64,000 nucleotides of DNA from Flavipsychrobacter sp. (lineage in GTDB: Bacteria; Bacteroidota; Bacteroidia; Chitinophagales; Chitinophagaceae), in the NCBI GenBank assembly GCA_024508935.1, contig JANINW010000027.1:130655-194654 (forward strand). The letters run 5' to 3'. Shown here piece after piece: positions 47,918 to 56,618 of this stretch (positions are counted from its first letter, which is position 1; each line of letters begins with the position of its first letter). The translations under genes and the position numbers were made by a program. The notes under the pieces are model-generated. The model did not search any database, was not told the DNA's origin, and worked only from the letters and a program-made list of their open reading frames with translations.

Positions 47918-48586
47918 TTAACCGTCTTGCAATTTGTTTCTGAGCTTTAAAAAGGTTTCGTACGGTCCTTTTGCCAGGAACATGTTGGTTACCCATGCAG
48001 GAACCGCGCCGCCAGGGTCTGCTTTTGCATAGTATTCTATTTTAAGCAGGTTATGCTCGGTGGTGGTCACCCTCCACGCTACCTGCGATGACTGTACCCG
48101 CACCAGTCCTTTCTTTACAGGTATTACATTGTTTTCTGCCCATGCATTCATCGTCAGGATGCGTTTAACAGGGTCCTGCACCAGTTTTACATGCATCACC
48201 ATATCACGATTTGTTACGGGCCAGGGCATACTTTTCTCCGAGTAGTAGATCAGTTCCCCCTCTCCTATTATTTTAACAACCGTAGAGATCTTGGTGCTGT
48301 ACACCCAGTCTTTTTGCCCCGGCACATCAAGCAGTAAGGCGGCGAGCTGGCTGATACTCCCTTTAGCTTCGAAATCCGCTTTCAGTTCTTTTATTTCAGA
48401 ACCTGCAACCATGCGGGTATATATTCTTATACCATCGCTGTTTTTCATTAGTTCCCATTTGTCCTGGGCCTGCACATCCCATGCGCCGCACAGCAGCACC
48501 ATAAATAAAGCCGCCGGTTTTATTATGCCGATACGCCCAAACACAGCGTAAAAATTTAGCTCCCTGCCTAATGACTTGCTACTCAT
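47918..48586 (-). CDS. START/SRPBCC-domain secreted protein
   Basis: A 222-residue protein with an N-terminal hydrophobic export segment (residues about 24-42, ending VQAQ) and a START lipid-binding domain (WELMKNSDGIRIYTRMVAGSEIKELKADF, VTNRDMVMHVKLVQD, and a final YETFLKLRNKL helix). It probably carries lipid in the periplasm or outer layer. Its ATG overlaps the stop of the upstream glycosyltransferase gene by one base (TAATG), which strongly suggests translational coupling and a related role in the cell envelope. Confidence 0.85.
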   Translation of the reverse strand: MSSKSLGRELNFYAVFGRIGIIKPAALFMVLLCGAWDVQAQDKWELMKNSDGIRIYTRMVAGSEIKELKADFEAKGSISQLAALLLDVPGQKDWVYSTKISTVVKIIGEGELIYYSEKSMPWPVTNRDMVMHVKLVQDPVKRILTMNAWAENNVIPVKKGLVRVQSSQVAWRVTTTEHNLLKIEYYAKADPGGAVPAWVTNMFLAKGPYETFLKLRNKLQDG

Positions 48587-50049
48587 TACTTACGCCTTAT
48601 GATCTCATACACCTTTACTGTCCGAAATTCGTCGATCACCTTTACATCGTATATCTTCTCTACAAATTCTTTCAGCCCCTGGTTGAAGATGATGGCTTTA
48701 CTTCCGGGGTGCAGTTCCCATTTATCTACCGTGGGCAGCGGGTGGCCTTTTGTTTCCAGCAGCTCCTGGTACCAGCTTACGTCGGCACGGTACTCTTCAC
48801 TCACCAGGCAGTAGCCATCGGCGGGCCTTTTACCATAGAGCATATCTTTCAGGTACAGGGTGGTATTCACCGTTTCCAGGCCGCCATTGGCTACCCAGGG
48901 TTCACGGTCGGCGGCTATTATTTGTGTGTACGGCACATAGCTGATGCACAGGATGAAGAGTACCGCCAACACTTTGCCCAACATAGCCTTTACCACATCA
49001 GTAGTTTGTATAGCCTCATATACCAGGTATATCATATACCCCGCTATCATAGCAAAGAAAGGATAGCAAGGCATGATATACCATTCAAACTTGCTGGCGC
49101 TGAAGGTGATGACCAGAAACTGGCAGAGTGCAGCACCCAAAGCATAAATAAGCAGGCGGCGTACTGCATCATCTTTTACAAACGGTATAGATATTATTGC
49201 AGCCACCATCCACCACATCCAGTGCTGAAATTCGGTAGAAATGATCTTATCGAAATAAAACCAGCGTGTAATAGGCGGACCGGGATTGTCTACCACATGC
49301 AGGTAGCGGCCGCCCAGCTCGTTATCGGCCACCTGTTTTATAAAGCCGGGGTTGTAATGCTCGCGCAGCAGGTAGTAGCCCGCTACAAAAAATATAAACA
49401 GCGCTATGCCTGCATAGGTATGCTTGTCTTTAAGCACCGGCAGCAGTTTGCGGCTGAAGAGTGCGTACAGGAACAAGGCAGGCAGCAGTATCAGCGCAGC
49501 TATCCCCTTGGTAAGTGCTGCGAGTACCAGTGCAGCGAAAAAGCCATACAGGTATTTACGCGCGCCTTCTTCCAGGTATAGGAAAAACAAGAGTATATAA
49601 GCAGTAGTGAAAAACACGAGCGTAGCATCATAATCGGCTGTGCGGCTGCGGTGCAGGTACACATATCCTGCCGATGATACCAGCACCAGGCAACTAATGA
49701 TACCCCATGCGGGGGTCTTATACTTTTTTGCGAGGAACCAGTATAGCAGGTAACAGGTAAGGAACGATGCTACCAGTGATGGTATGCGCAGCGATAGCTC
49801 GCTGAGGCCGAAAAGGTGCAGGCTGCCTGCCTCCAGCCATATCAGCAAAGGAGGCTTGGTATTCCACATATCGGGCTGGCCACCATAGGTGGTCACTATC
49901 AGCTTGCCGCTACGGTACATTTCCAGCGCATTCATAGCCAGTCGCGACTCGTCCCACAGCTGTATGGGCAGGTAGTCCAGCGCATGCGCCAGCGGCATAG
50001 CTATCAGCAATGTTACCAACAGGTATCCCCATTTATAGTTCAGCTTCAT
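48586..50049 (-). CDS. GT39-type membrane glycosyltransferase (ArnT/PMT-like)
   Basis: A 487-residue membrane enzyme with about eleven hydrophobic helices. The early acidic motif WDESRLAMNALEM (Asp/Glu pair) and PPLLIWLEAGSLHLFG match the dolichyl-phosphate-mannose-mannosyltransferase/ArnT family, which moves a sugar from a polyprenyl phosphate to lipid or protein outside the membrane. The C-terminal extracytoplasmic part (YCLVSEEYRADVSWYQELLE) is typical. It is the first gene of a pair with the START-domain protein. The acceptor is unknown. Confidence 0.88.
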   Translation of the reverse strand: MKLNYKWGYLLVTLLIAMPLAHALDYLPIQLWDESRLAMNALEMYRSGKLIVTTYGGQPDMWNTKPPLLIWLEAGSLHLFGLSELSLRIPSLVASFLTCYLLYWFLAKKYKTPAWGIISCLVLVSSAGYVYLHRSRTADYDATLVFFTTAYILLFFLYLEEGARKYLYGFFAALVLAALTKGIAALILLPALFLYALFSRKLLPVLKDKHTYAGIALFIFFVAGYYLLREHYNPGFIKQVADNELGGRYLHVVDNPGPPITRWFYFDKIISTEFQHWMWWMVAAIISIPFVKDDAVRRLLIYALGAALCQFLVITFSASKFEWYIMPCYPFFAMIAGYMIYLVYEAIQTTDVVKAMLGKVLAVLFILCISYVPYTQIIAADREPWVANGGLETVNTTLYLKDMLYGKRPADGYCLVSEEYRADVSWYQELLETKGHPLPTVDKWELHPGSKAIIFNQGLKEFVEKIYDVKVIDEFRTVKVYEIIRRK

Positions 50050-50140
50050 AGACTCGTAAACGTGCCCTAAAATAGCATAAATATTGCGTAAAGATCTGGC
50101 ATACCCACAACGTAATCTCCGGCCATTTATTGCCTGCCCC

Positions 50141-50530
50141 TTATTCCGATGCCTTTAGCATGCGCTCTATCTCATCGCTCCTGGTGGCGAACCTAAACGT
50201 ACCAAAATGCTTATCCTCCACCGTAAAGCTCATCGCCTTTACGCCTTGCTTCTCCCATACCATTTTATATACCGTCACCCTTCCGGGGTCTTTAGTATCT
50301 ATGCCCAGGTAGCTGTAAGACAAAAGCCTGCCGTAACGTTTTCTAAAATCCTCCGGATCGATCTTCAGCCAAAAGCAATCTGCTGTATCCTGCCCTAGCA
50401 ATGTGCAGATGCAATCATCCGCATGATCATTATAGCATTGCACATACTGCTTCATCAGCCGGGCTTCTGTTTTGGTTTGTGCAGTTACCCACACCGGCGC
50501 CAGCCATAGCAGCAAAAAAAAGTTTTTCAT
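50141..50530 (-). CDS. Small secreted protein of unknown function
   Basis: A 129-residue protein with a short Sec signal peptide (MKNFFLLLWLAPVWVTAQ) and a compact domain with four cysteines (QCYNDHADDCICTLLG and DTADCFW), which may form disulfides. I recognise no motif beyond that. It lies 91 bases upstream of the glycosyltransferase on the same strand; any shared function is speculative. Confidence 0.65.
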   Translation of the reverse strand: MKNFFLLLWLAPVWVTAQTKTEARLMKQYVQCYNDHADDCICTLLGQDTADCFWLKIDPEDFRKRYGRLLSYSYLGIDTKDPGRVTVYKMVWEKQGVKAMSFTVEDKHFGTFRFATRSDEIERMLKASE

Positions 50531-50683
50531 AAAACCTGTTTATGTTAATATCAAATTACATACGTTATACCACAACTAAAACTTACAACTGTTTTATTTT
50601 TTGAATTTGTTTGCATTTTCCCTTTCATGCATGAACGCTGCTGGCATATTATTTTCTGATAGTAGCTAAAAAAAGGAAAGGAT

Positions 50684-50863
50684 ATGTGCAACCAACTAGG
50701 CAGCAATGAGGACGAAAAGCTGAATGAATCTACACACGAAGAACAGAGCAAAGAGTCGACTACACTTACTATAGATATTGAAAAACAAAAAGAAGCCGAC
50801 AGGAAAGCAGAACAAAATTTAGAAAGAGGCGATAAAGAGCATGGAAAACGGATAGGAACATAG
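50684..50863 (+). CDS. Small acidic/charged protein, unknown function
   Basis: A 59-residue open frame starting MCNQLGSNEDEKLNE and ending GKRIGT, rich in Glu, Lys, Asp and Thr and with almost no aromatic residues, so probably largely unstructured. A strong purine-rich ribosome-binding site (AGGAAAGG) lies three bases before the ATG. It lies between divergent and convergent neighbours. The good start context supports a real gene; the role is unknown. Confidence 0.55.
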   Translation: MCNQLGSNEDEKLNESTHEEQSKESTTLTIDIEKQKEADRKAEQNLERGDKEHGKRIGT

Positions 50864-50883
50864 CCTATATGCAATTTGCTTTA

Positions 50884-51942
50884 CTACCTGTTAAAAGGAT
50901 TGCTAAACATGCTATCGGTAACAAATTCGTGATCGTCGAGTGTTCTTAAAAAAGCGATAATTTTCTGTTTATCCGCTGCAGACAAATGGGGGCCACCTCT
51001 ATGCGCAAATTCCATTTTTGAATCTGTATTGACCCCAGCCTTAACCCCTTCACTATAAAAATCCATTACTTCTTCTAAAGTTTCAAACCTGCCATCATGC
51101 ATATAAGGTGCGGTGTAAGCCAGGTTTCGTAAAGATGGTATTTTGAATTTTCCATTATCTGCTGGCATGCCGGTTACCTGTCCCCTGCCTTTATCCGTAT
51201 AATCATCCTGCATTACTGCCTTGTCCAGTCCATTATTACTAAACCCTAAAGTAGTACCCAGCGCATCCGCATCTGTAGTGTGGCAGTGCAGGCAATCTCC
51301 GCGTGTCATATCGTTTACTATTTCAAACCCGGCAACCTCGTCGGGTGTAAAAAATGCCTGTCCACGCAAAGCACTGTCATATTTACTCCGGTAAGATATC
51401 AGTGTCCTTTCAAACTGTGCTATAGCTTTTGCTATAAGTGTACTATCAATAACCTGGCCGGGGAAAGCTGCGTGAAACTTTTCCTTATAAAATGGGCTCC
51501 TGCCTACACGCGCTGCTACTTCATTCCAATCCATCTGCATTTCGGTAAACGACCGCACCGGGTGAAATACCTGCTCTTCCAGGCTGCCGGCCCTGCCATC
51601 CCAAAACAAAGCGGGATACCATGCCAGGTTGAACAACGGAGGCGTATTGCGCAATTGTAGTGTATTGTTGAACCCCTTGCTAAATGCAAATGGCGCATCA
51701 CTGAAAGCATTAGACTGCCGGTGGCAACCAGCGCATGATAAATTGCTATCCCTGCTCAATATAGGGTCGTAAAACAAATACCTGCCCAACTGAGCACCCG
51801 CTACCGTTACAGGATTGGCAGCTGCAACCGGCATTGCAGGAAAGTATTGCAGTTGGGGAAACGGATAAAGTACAGGCCGTTCTGCTTTGAACCCTGCGCA
51901 TACAAGGCAAAGCAGAATGACCAGTAATATTCTTTGAGGCAT
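50884..51942 (-). CDS. Di-haem cytochrome-c peroxidase (MauG/CcpA family)
   Basis: A 352-residue periplasmic protein with a signal peptide (residues about 1-20) and two haem-binding CxxCH motifs: CAGCH at residues 70-74 and CLHCH at 217-221. The first haem domain shows FWDGRAGSLEEQ, and a later YMHDGRFETLEEVM offers a candidate axial ligand region. It reduces hydrogen peroxide with cytochrome c or modifies a protein substrate, as MauG does. It follows the T9SS cargo gene by 12 bases in one operon. Confidence 0.93.
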   Translation of the reverse strand: MPQRILLVILLCLVCAGFKAERPVLYPFPQLQYFPAMPVAAANPVTVAGAQLGRYLFYDPILSRDSNLSCAGCHRQSNAFSDAPFAFSKGFNNTLQLRNTPPLFNLAWYPALFWDGRAGSLEEQVFHPVRSFTEMQMDWNEVAARVGRSPFYKEKFHAAFPGQVIDSTLIAKAIAQFERTLISYRSKYDSALRGQAFFTPDEVAGFEIVNDMTRGDCLHCHTTDADALGTTLGFSNNGLDKAVMQDDYTDKGRGQVTGMPADNGKFKIPSLRNLAYTAPYMHDGRFETLEEVMDFYSEGVKAGVNTDSKMEFAHRGGPHLSAADKQKIIAFLRTLDDHEFVTDSMFSNPFNR

Positions 51943-51954
51943 CTTTGCTGCCGT

Positions 51955-52887
51955 TTACTTCTTTAAAAAGATGGGGAATGTTTTAAGAGACCTGTTAGTG
52001 GAAACTTTGAGATAATACATTCCATCCACCGTATTCCTCAGATCGATATTATATTTTTCGCTGTTGGGCTCAAATGTTTTTATCAATTTCCCTTCTGTAT
52101 CGTAAAGCGATACGCGCTTAATAATTTGCTGATCGCTGGTTTTAATAACAGTTATATGAACATAATCCTTTATTACGGTTGGATATACTTTAATGGCATT
52201 GGCTTCTTCCGCATTTTTCACAACCGTGTGGAAGTAGGTATTCTGCACCATAAAATTATCTATCATCCATCCTTCTGCTGTAGTAGTTGATGTATCTGAC
52301 ATGAATGTGAACCTTAGCTGTACAGAATCATTACCATACCCAAGCTTTGAGCCCAGGAAACACAGCCAGACATCCTTCCATGTGCTATCCCTTCCACTAA
52401 GCGTGTAAATACCATTCAATGTATCTATAGCATTACTGGCAGACGCTTTTGCCGTATCAAAGCCGTAAAAATTATACACATTGGTGTTATGGAAAACATT
52501 CTTCCATGTCTTACCGGAATCGATCGTAAACTCTATATAACCGCCGGAATGCTTTTTAACCATATCCAGCTTTTGTTTCCATCTTATTGCAATAATGCTT
52601 GCTCCAAACTGGTTATTGATCCTGAAACTAAAAGTTGATACATTATTAGGCGGGTAATTGTTTATGGTATCTGTAAGTATTGCATTGGGCAGGGTAGCAG
52701 CGCTGTCGAATATTATCTTCTGTGGCCGCCCGATCTGCCAGATATTGGAGCTTACAGTATCAGGCTGAATGATAACCGAATTGGAGACACTGGTATCTGC
52801 GCCGTCAAAATATTGGGTATACCGGGGTTGAGACCACGCTGTAAAAGACACTGCAATAAACAAGAGGGAAAGTAGTGTTCTAATCAT
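51955..52887 (-). CDS. Secreted T9SS cargo protein, type A sorting domain
   Basis: A 310-residue protein with a Sec signal peptide (MIRTLLSLLFIAVSFTAWSQ), a central jelly-roll-like region (GYIEFTIDSGKTWKN, WMIDNFMVQ) and a C-terminal T9SS type A sorting domain (KVYPTVIKDYVHITV, LYDTEGKLIKTF, TVDGMYYLKV). No enzyme motif was recognised. It is the first gene of an operon with the di-haem peroxidase, so the two may act together on the cell surface. Confidence 0.82.
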   Translation of the reverse strand: MIRTLLSLLFIAVSFTAWSQPRYTQYFDGADTSVSNSVIIQPDTVSSNIWQIGRPQKIIFDSAATLPNAILTDTINNYPPNNVSTFSFRINNQFGASIIAIRWKQKLDMVKKHSGGYIEFTIDSGKTWKNVFHNTNVYNFYGFDTAKASASNAIDTLNGIYTLSGRDSTWKDVWLCFLGSKLGYGNDSVQLRFTFMSDTSTTTAEGWMIDNFMVQNTYFHTVVKNAEEANAIKVYPTVIKDYVHITVIKTSDQQIIKRVSLYDTEGKLIKTFEPNSEKYNIDLRNTVDGMYYLKVSTNRSLKTFPIFLKK

Positions 52888-53032
52888 ATGGAAGTGTGTA
52901 AGGTTATAAAGAACTTATTTAAAATGCACTAACATGTAAAACATCTACAAAAGTGCTATTTAAAGTTCGGCTGTTTTTTTGAAAAACACAAGTCATATAA
53001 CATATCCTTACAATGCTTTTACATTTAAAACA

Positions 53033-53061
53033 AAAAAGCCTCACAATCTGTGAGGCTTTTT
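53033..53061 (-). terminator. Terminator of the tRNA-Asp gene
   Basis: Stem AAAAAGCCTCACA/TGTGAGGCTTTTT with an ATC loop, directly downstream of the tRNA on the minus strand. Confidence 0.88.
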
Positions 53062-53062
53062 G

Positions 53063-53136
53063 CGGACTGGACGGGACTCGAACCCGCGACCTCCGCCGTG
53101 ACAGGGCGGCATTCTAACCAACTGAACTACCAATCC
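53063..53136 (-). tRNA. tRNA-Asp (anticodon GTC)
   Basis: A 74-base tRNA on the minus strand. The acceptor stem GGATTGG pairs with CCAGTCC, the D-arm region TAGTTCAGTTGGTTAGA is standard, the anticodon loop CTGTCAC gives GTC (Asp), and the T-arm GCGGGTTCGAGTCCCGT is canonical. CCA is not encoded. The gene has its own promoter upstream and terminator downstream. Confidence 0.97.
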
Positions 53137-53157
53137 AATACTTCGTTGTTGGGGTTG

Positions 53158-53190
53158 CAAAGATAAATGCAAATTTCGGAATTCTGCAAA
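53158..53190 (-). promoter_or_regulatory. tRNA-Asp promoter
   Basis: Minus-strand TTTG (53187-53190), 21 bases, then TATCTTTG (53158-53165): a full Bacteroidota promoter match, 21 bases before the tRNA 5' end. Confidence 0.8.
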
Positions 53191-53216
53191 TCTTCTTTTT
53201 AAAATTTTCAAAGCTT

Positions 53217-53224
53217 TACTTTTG
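53217..53224 (+). promoter_or_regulatory. accA promoter -7 element
   Basis: TACTTTTG matches TAnnTTTG, 18 bases before the accA ATG. It is divergent from the tRNA-Asp promoter. Confidence 0.6.
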
Positions 53225-53242
53225 TACCTGTAAACATTACAT

Positions 53243-54202
53243 ATGCAATTTCTTGATTTTGAAAAACCGCTGGAAGAGTTATACGCTCAGATGAATAAAC
53301 TGAAGGAAATGTCTGCGAAGAACCAGGTAGATGTGAGCAAGACTATTGCAGAGCTCGAAACATCTATTGCTGCTACCCGCAAGCAGATCTATGAGAACCT
53401 CACACCCTGGCAGCGTGTGCAGCTGAGCCGCCACCCAGAAAGGCCTTATACTTTATATTATATCGAAAAGATATTCAGCAACTTCACCGAACTGTATGGC
53501 GACCGCCAGGTAAAGGATGATAAAGCTATGGTAGGTGGTATGGCCGAACTGGATGGTATGCCGGTAATGGTTATGGGCCAGCAGAAAGGTGTGAATACCA
53601 AGATGCGCCAGATGCGCAATTTTGGTATGGCCAATCCCGAAGGCTACCGCAAGGCACTGCGCCTGATGAAGATGGCAGAAAAATTCAACCGTCCCATCAT
53701 TACATTTATAGATACGCCGGGCGCCTACCCCGGCCTGGAAGCAGAAGAGCGCGGACAGGGAGAAGCCATAGCACGCAACCTGTTTGAAATGGTGAACCTG
53801 AAGGTGCCGGTGATATGCGTTATCATTGGTGAAGGCGCATCGGGCGGCGCACTGGGCATAGGTATAGGCGATAAAGTAGCCATGCTGGAAAATACCTGGT
53901 ACACGGTTATCTCACCCGAAAACTGCTCTACAATACTATGGCGCAGCTGGGATTATAAAGTGAAAGCAGCAGAACAGTTGAAGCTTACTTCTGCAGATAT
54001 GAAGGGCTTCCACCTGGTAGATGATGTAATAGCAGAGCCTATGGGCGGCGCGCAAAGCAATGCGGAAGAAATGGCGGAAACACTGAAAAAATACCTGCTG
54101 GAAACATTGCCTGCACTGAACAAGAAAACAGCAGAGCAACGTATAGAAGAGCGTATAGAGAAATTCTCTAAAATGGGCTTCTACGAAGAAGTAAACGATT
54201 AA
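53243..54202 (+). CDS. accA: Acetyl-CoA carboxylase carboxyltransferase subunit alpha
   Basis: A 319-residue subunit that, with AccD, transfers carboxyl from biotin to acetyl-CoA to start fatty acid synthesis. The crotonase-like core is clear: [24 protein letters not shown] N-terminal helix (here [11 protein letters not shown]), [18 protein letters not shown], the oxyanion region [23 protein letters not shown] and [19 protein letters not shown]. Full length. It is 31 bases upstream of dapA. Confidence 0.98.
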   Translation: MQFLDFEKPLEELYAQMNKLKEMSAKNQVDVSKTIAELETSIAATRKQIYENLTPWQRVQLSRHPERPYTLYYIEKIFSNFTELYGDRQVKDDKAMVGGMAELDGMPVMVMGQQKGVNTKMRQMRNFGMANPEGYRKALRLMKMAEKFNRPIITFIDTPGAYPGLEAEERGQGEAIARNLFEMVNLKVPVICVIIGEGASGGALGIGIGDKVAMLENTWYTVISPENCSTILWRSWDYKVKAAEQLKLTSADMKGFHLVDDVIAEPMGGAQSNAEEMAETLKKYLLETLPALNKKTAEQRIEERIEKFSKMGFYEEVND

Positions 54203-54233
54203 TCTTTTTAGTTTTTTTATAATAATCAATTTA

Positions 54234-55121
54234 ATGTCCAATCAATTTCGCGGTACAGGTGTGGCATTGGTCACCCCTTTCAATAATGATGGCTCTGTAG
54301 ACTATGCAGCGCTGGAAAAACTGGTAAACCATGTGATAAGCAACGGTGTGAATTACCTGGTAGCATTAGGCACCACAGCCGAAACCCCTACGCTTTCTGC
54401 CGAAGAGAAGAAACAGGTGCTGGCCTTCATCATTGAAAAGTGCAATAAGCGTGTGCCCGTAGTATGTGGCATAGGCGGCAACAATACCGCCGAAGTGGTA
54501 CAGCAGCTGGGCGAATATAACCTGGATGGTGTTGACGGAATACTAACGGTAGTGCCTTATTATAACAAGCCTACACAGGAAGGCCTGTACCAGCATTTTA
54601 AAGCTATAGCGCAGGCTACTACTAAATCCATCATACTGTACAATGTACCGGGCCGTACCGTTACCAATATGCTGCCTGCCACTACACTGAGGCTGGCAAA
54701 AGAGTTTAAGCATATAGTAGCTGTAAAAGAGGCTTGCGGTATTATGGGCCAGTGCATGGACCTGGTAGCAGGCAAACCGGAAGGCTTTGCTGTGCTGAGC
54801 GGCGATGATGACCTGGTGATGCCGCAGATAGCTATGGGCATGGATGGTGTAATATCTGTAGCGGCCAACTGCTATACTAAAGACTTTACAGACATGGTAA
54901 ATGCAGGCCTGAAAGGCGATAATGAAACGGCACGCAAGCTGCACTATAAACTGATAGATGGCATACGCCTGTTGTTTGTGGAAGGTAACCCTGCCGGCGT
55001 AAAGTATGTGCTGAGCAAAGCAGGCATTTGCAATAATGTACTGCGCCTGCCGCTGGTACCTATGAGCGATGATGCCAAAAGCAAAACAGATGTTTACCTG
55101 CAAAGCATATCTTTCAAATAA
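54234..55121 (+). CDS. dapA: 4-hydroxy-tetrahydrodipicolinate synthase
   Basis: A 295-residue (beta/alpha)8 aldolase joining pyruvate and aspartate semialdehyde in lysine and diaminopimelate synthesis. The Schiff-base lysine is Lys165 (AVKEACG) and the catalytic tyrosine is Tyr136 (YNVPGRT); the GTTAETPTLS block near residue 46 binds substrate. It follows accA in the same transcript and ends at a bidirectional terminator (55142-55171). Confidence 0.97.
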   Translation: MSNQFRGTGVALVTPFNNDGSVDYAALEKLVNHVISNGVNYLVALGTTAETPTLSAEEKKQVLAFIIEKCNKRVPVVCGIGGNNTAEVVQQLGEYNLDGVDGILTVVPYYNKPTQEGLYQHFKAIAQATTKSIILYNVPGRTVTNMLPATTLRLAKEFKHIVAVKEACGIMGQCMDLVAGKPEGFAVLSGDDDLVMPQIAMGMDGVISVAANCYTKDFTDMVNAGLKGDNETARKLHYKLIDGIRLLFVEGNPAGVKYVLSKAGICNNVLRLPLVPMSDDAKSKTDVYLQSISFK

Positions 55122-55141
55122 TAACAACACCTGTTTAATAC

Positions 55142-55171
55142 AAAACAGCATGGCTTTCACCATGCTGTTTT
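55142..55171. terminator. Terminator between dapA and the Kelch protein gene
   Basis: A 12-bp stem (AAAACAGCATGG arms) with a 6-base loop, followed by a T-run on the plus strand, between convergent genes. Confidence 0.85.
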
Positions 55172-55196
55172 TTTTGTGCATCTATCCAAGCTGTTT

Positions 55197-56411
55197 TTAG
55201 TTCTTTATAAAAGGCTGAGCCCGGCTGCCTTCTTTATCCTGTAGCCGCAGGAAATAGCAGCCATTTTGCAGCTCACTGATGTCAAACGTTTGTGCGGTGG
55301 TAATACCATAGTCCTTCACTACCCTGCCGGTTATATCCTGCACCGTTATATGCAGCGGTAAGTTGTTTGCAGCACCTGCAGTAAATGAGATACTTGCGTT
55401 CGCCGGGTTAGGAAAAACACGAAATGCATTGCCCGCAGCCCGGACTGCTGCAACATCCGTCATAGAGGTGTATTTGTAGAAATTATCATTGCCTATAAGG
55501 CCCGATGTGCCAAACGCTACACCGGTACCTACATAGGCATTGTTATTGGCTATAAAAGATACGGCCCATGCCGGGGTGGTCATGGGTAGGTCTTCTGCCT
55601 TTGTCCATTTGTCATTCAGTACATCATAACGCCACATATCTGTAAATACAGTAGTGTAAGAAGATTGTCCGCCGCCAACAAAACCATAGTTACCCATCGA
55701 GAAGGCTACCGCACACTGCCGCGGACTGCCCGGGAAGCCGGCCTTCTGCGTCCATTTACCGCTGCCGGCCGGGTCAAATTCCCACATGGTATTTTCTTCA
55801 GTGGTGCTGGTAGTGGTAGTCTTCATCCAGGTAGTTACATACGCTTTGCCATTGGCGGTGAAGCAGGCGGGGAACATGATGTTCCCCATAGGCAATGCAT
55901 TTACCGCTGTCCATTTATCTGCGGCAGGGTCATACTTCCACAGATCGTTCCATATAGCGCCGGTCTCATCTTCGCCGCCACCTACATAGGCTATATTATT
56001 CAGCACAAAATAAAACCCCGCATTTCGCATACCTGCGGTAAAACTTGCTTTCTGTGTCCATAGCCCCGTAGCAGGGTCATACATCCACATATCGTTGCAT
56101 ACGCCTGCAGTTGCATTGCCGCCCATTATATACCCTTTGCCATTCAGTGCAAAAGCAAAACCGAAAGGGCGCATTTTATTGCCACCCATGGCGCCGTCCG
56201 ATCTCCATTTGTTAGTGCCGGCATGGTAAGCCCATAAATCCTTGCTGGACAGTCCGCCGGTAACATAGGCCGTATCGCCTATAGTAAAACTCATGCATCC
56301 ATCCGTAAGTCCAGCAGGTATAGGTGCTACTTTTTGCCATTGTGCGGTACAGATACCTGCATACAGGCTCATACCTGTGATCAATAAAGATCTTGTAAAA
56401 TTTTTCATCAT
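55197..56411 (-). CDS. Kelch-repeat T9SS cargo protein
   Basis: A 404-residue protein with a Sec signal peptide (ending GICTAQ), five to six Kelch-type repeats forming a likely beta-propeller (for example NDLWKYDPAADKWTAVNALP and TDMWRYDVLNDKWTKAEDLP) and a C-terminal T9SS type A sorting domain (RVFPNPANASISFTAG to the FIKN end). Such propellers mediate binding; no catalytic residues were seen. It stands alone between convergent dapA and the divergent ELWxxDGT gene. Confidence 0.88.
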   Translation of the reverse strand: MMKNFTRSLLITGMSLYAGICTAQWQKVAPIPAGLTDGCMSFTIGDTAYVTGGLSSKDLWAYHAGTNKWRSDGAMGGNKMRPFGFAFALNGKGYIMGGNATAGVCNDMWMYDPATGLWTQKASFTAGMRNAGFYFVLNNIAYVGGGEDETGAIWNDLWKYDPAADKWTAVNALPMGNIMFPACFTANGKAYVTTWMKTTTTSTTEENTMWEFDPAGSGKWTQKAGFPGSPRQCAVAFSMGNYGFVGGGQSSYTTVFTDMWRYDVLNDKWTKAEDLPMTTPAWAVSFIANNNAYVGTGVAFGTSGLIGNDNFYKYTSMTDVAAVRAAGNAFRVFPNPANASISFTAGAANNLPLHITVQDITGRVVKDYGITTAQTFDISELQNGCYFLRLQDKEGSRAQPFIKN

Positions 56412-56618
56412 AGAAATAGTTTTTTAGCTGAGCAGGTAAATATCAAATATTGCCTACTAAAAATGTATTTCTGTTAATAATTGTTATTGGTCTTTAATGA
56501 TTTTTATGAAGCCTGTTACGATGGTGTGACAATAGCGCCGCCTGCGAAACAAAACTGCCGTATGACATAAAATCTGCCGTGAATATGTATCTTTAACAAA
56601 ACCCACCCTGTATATTCT

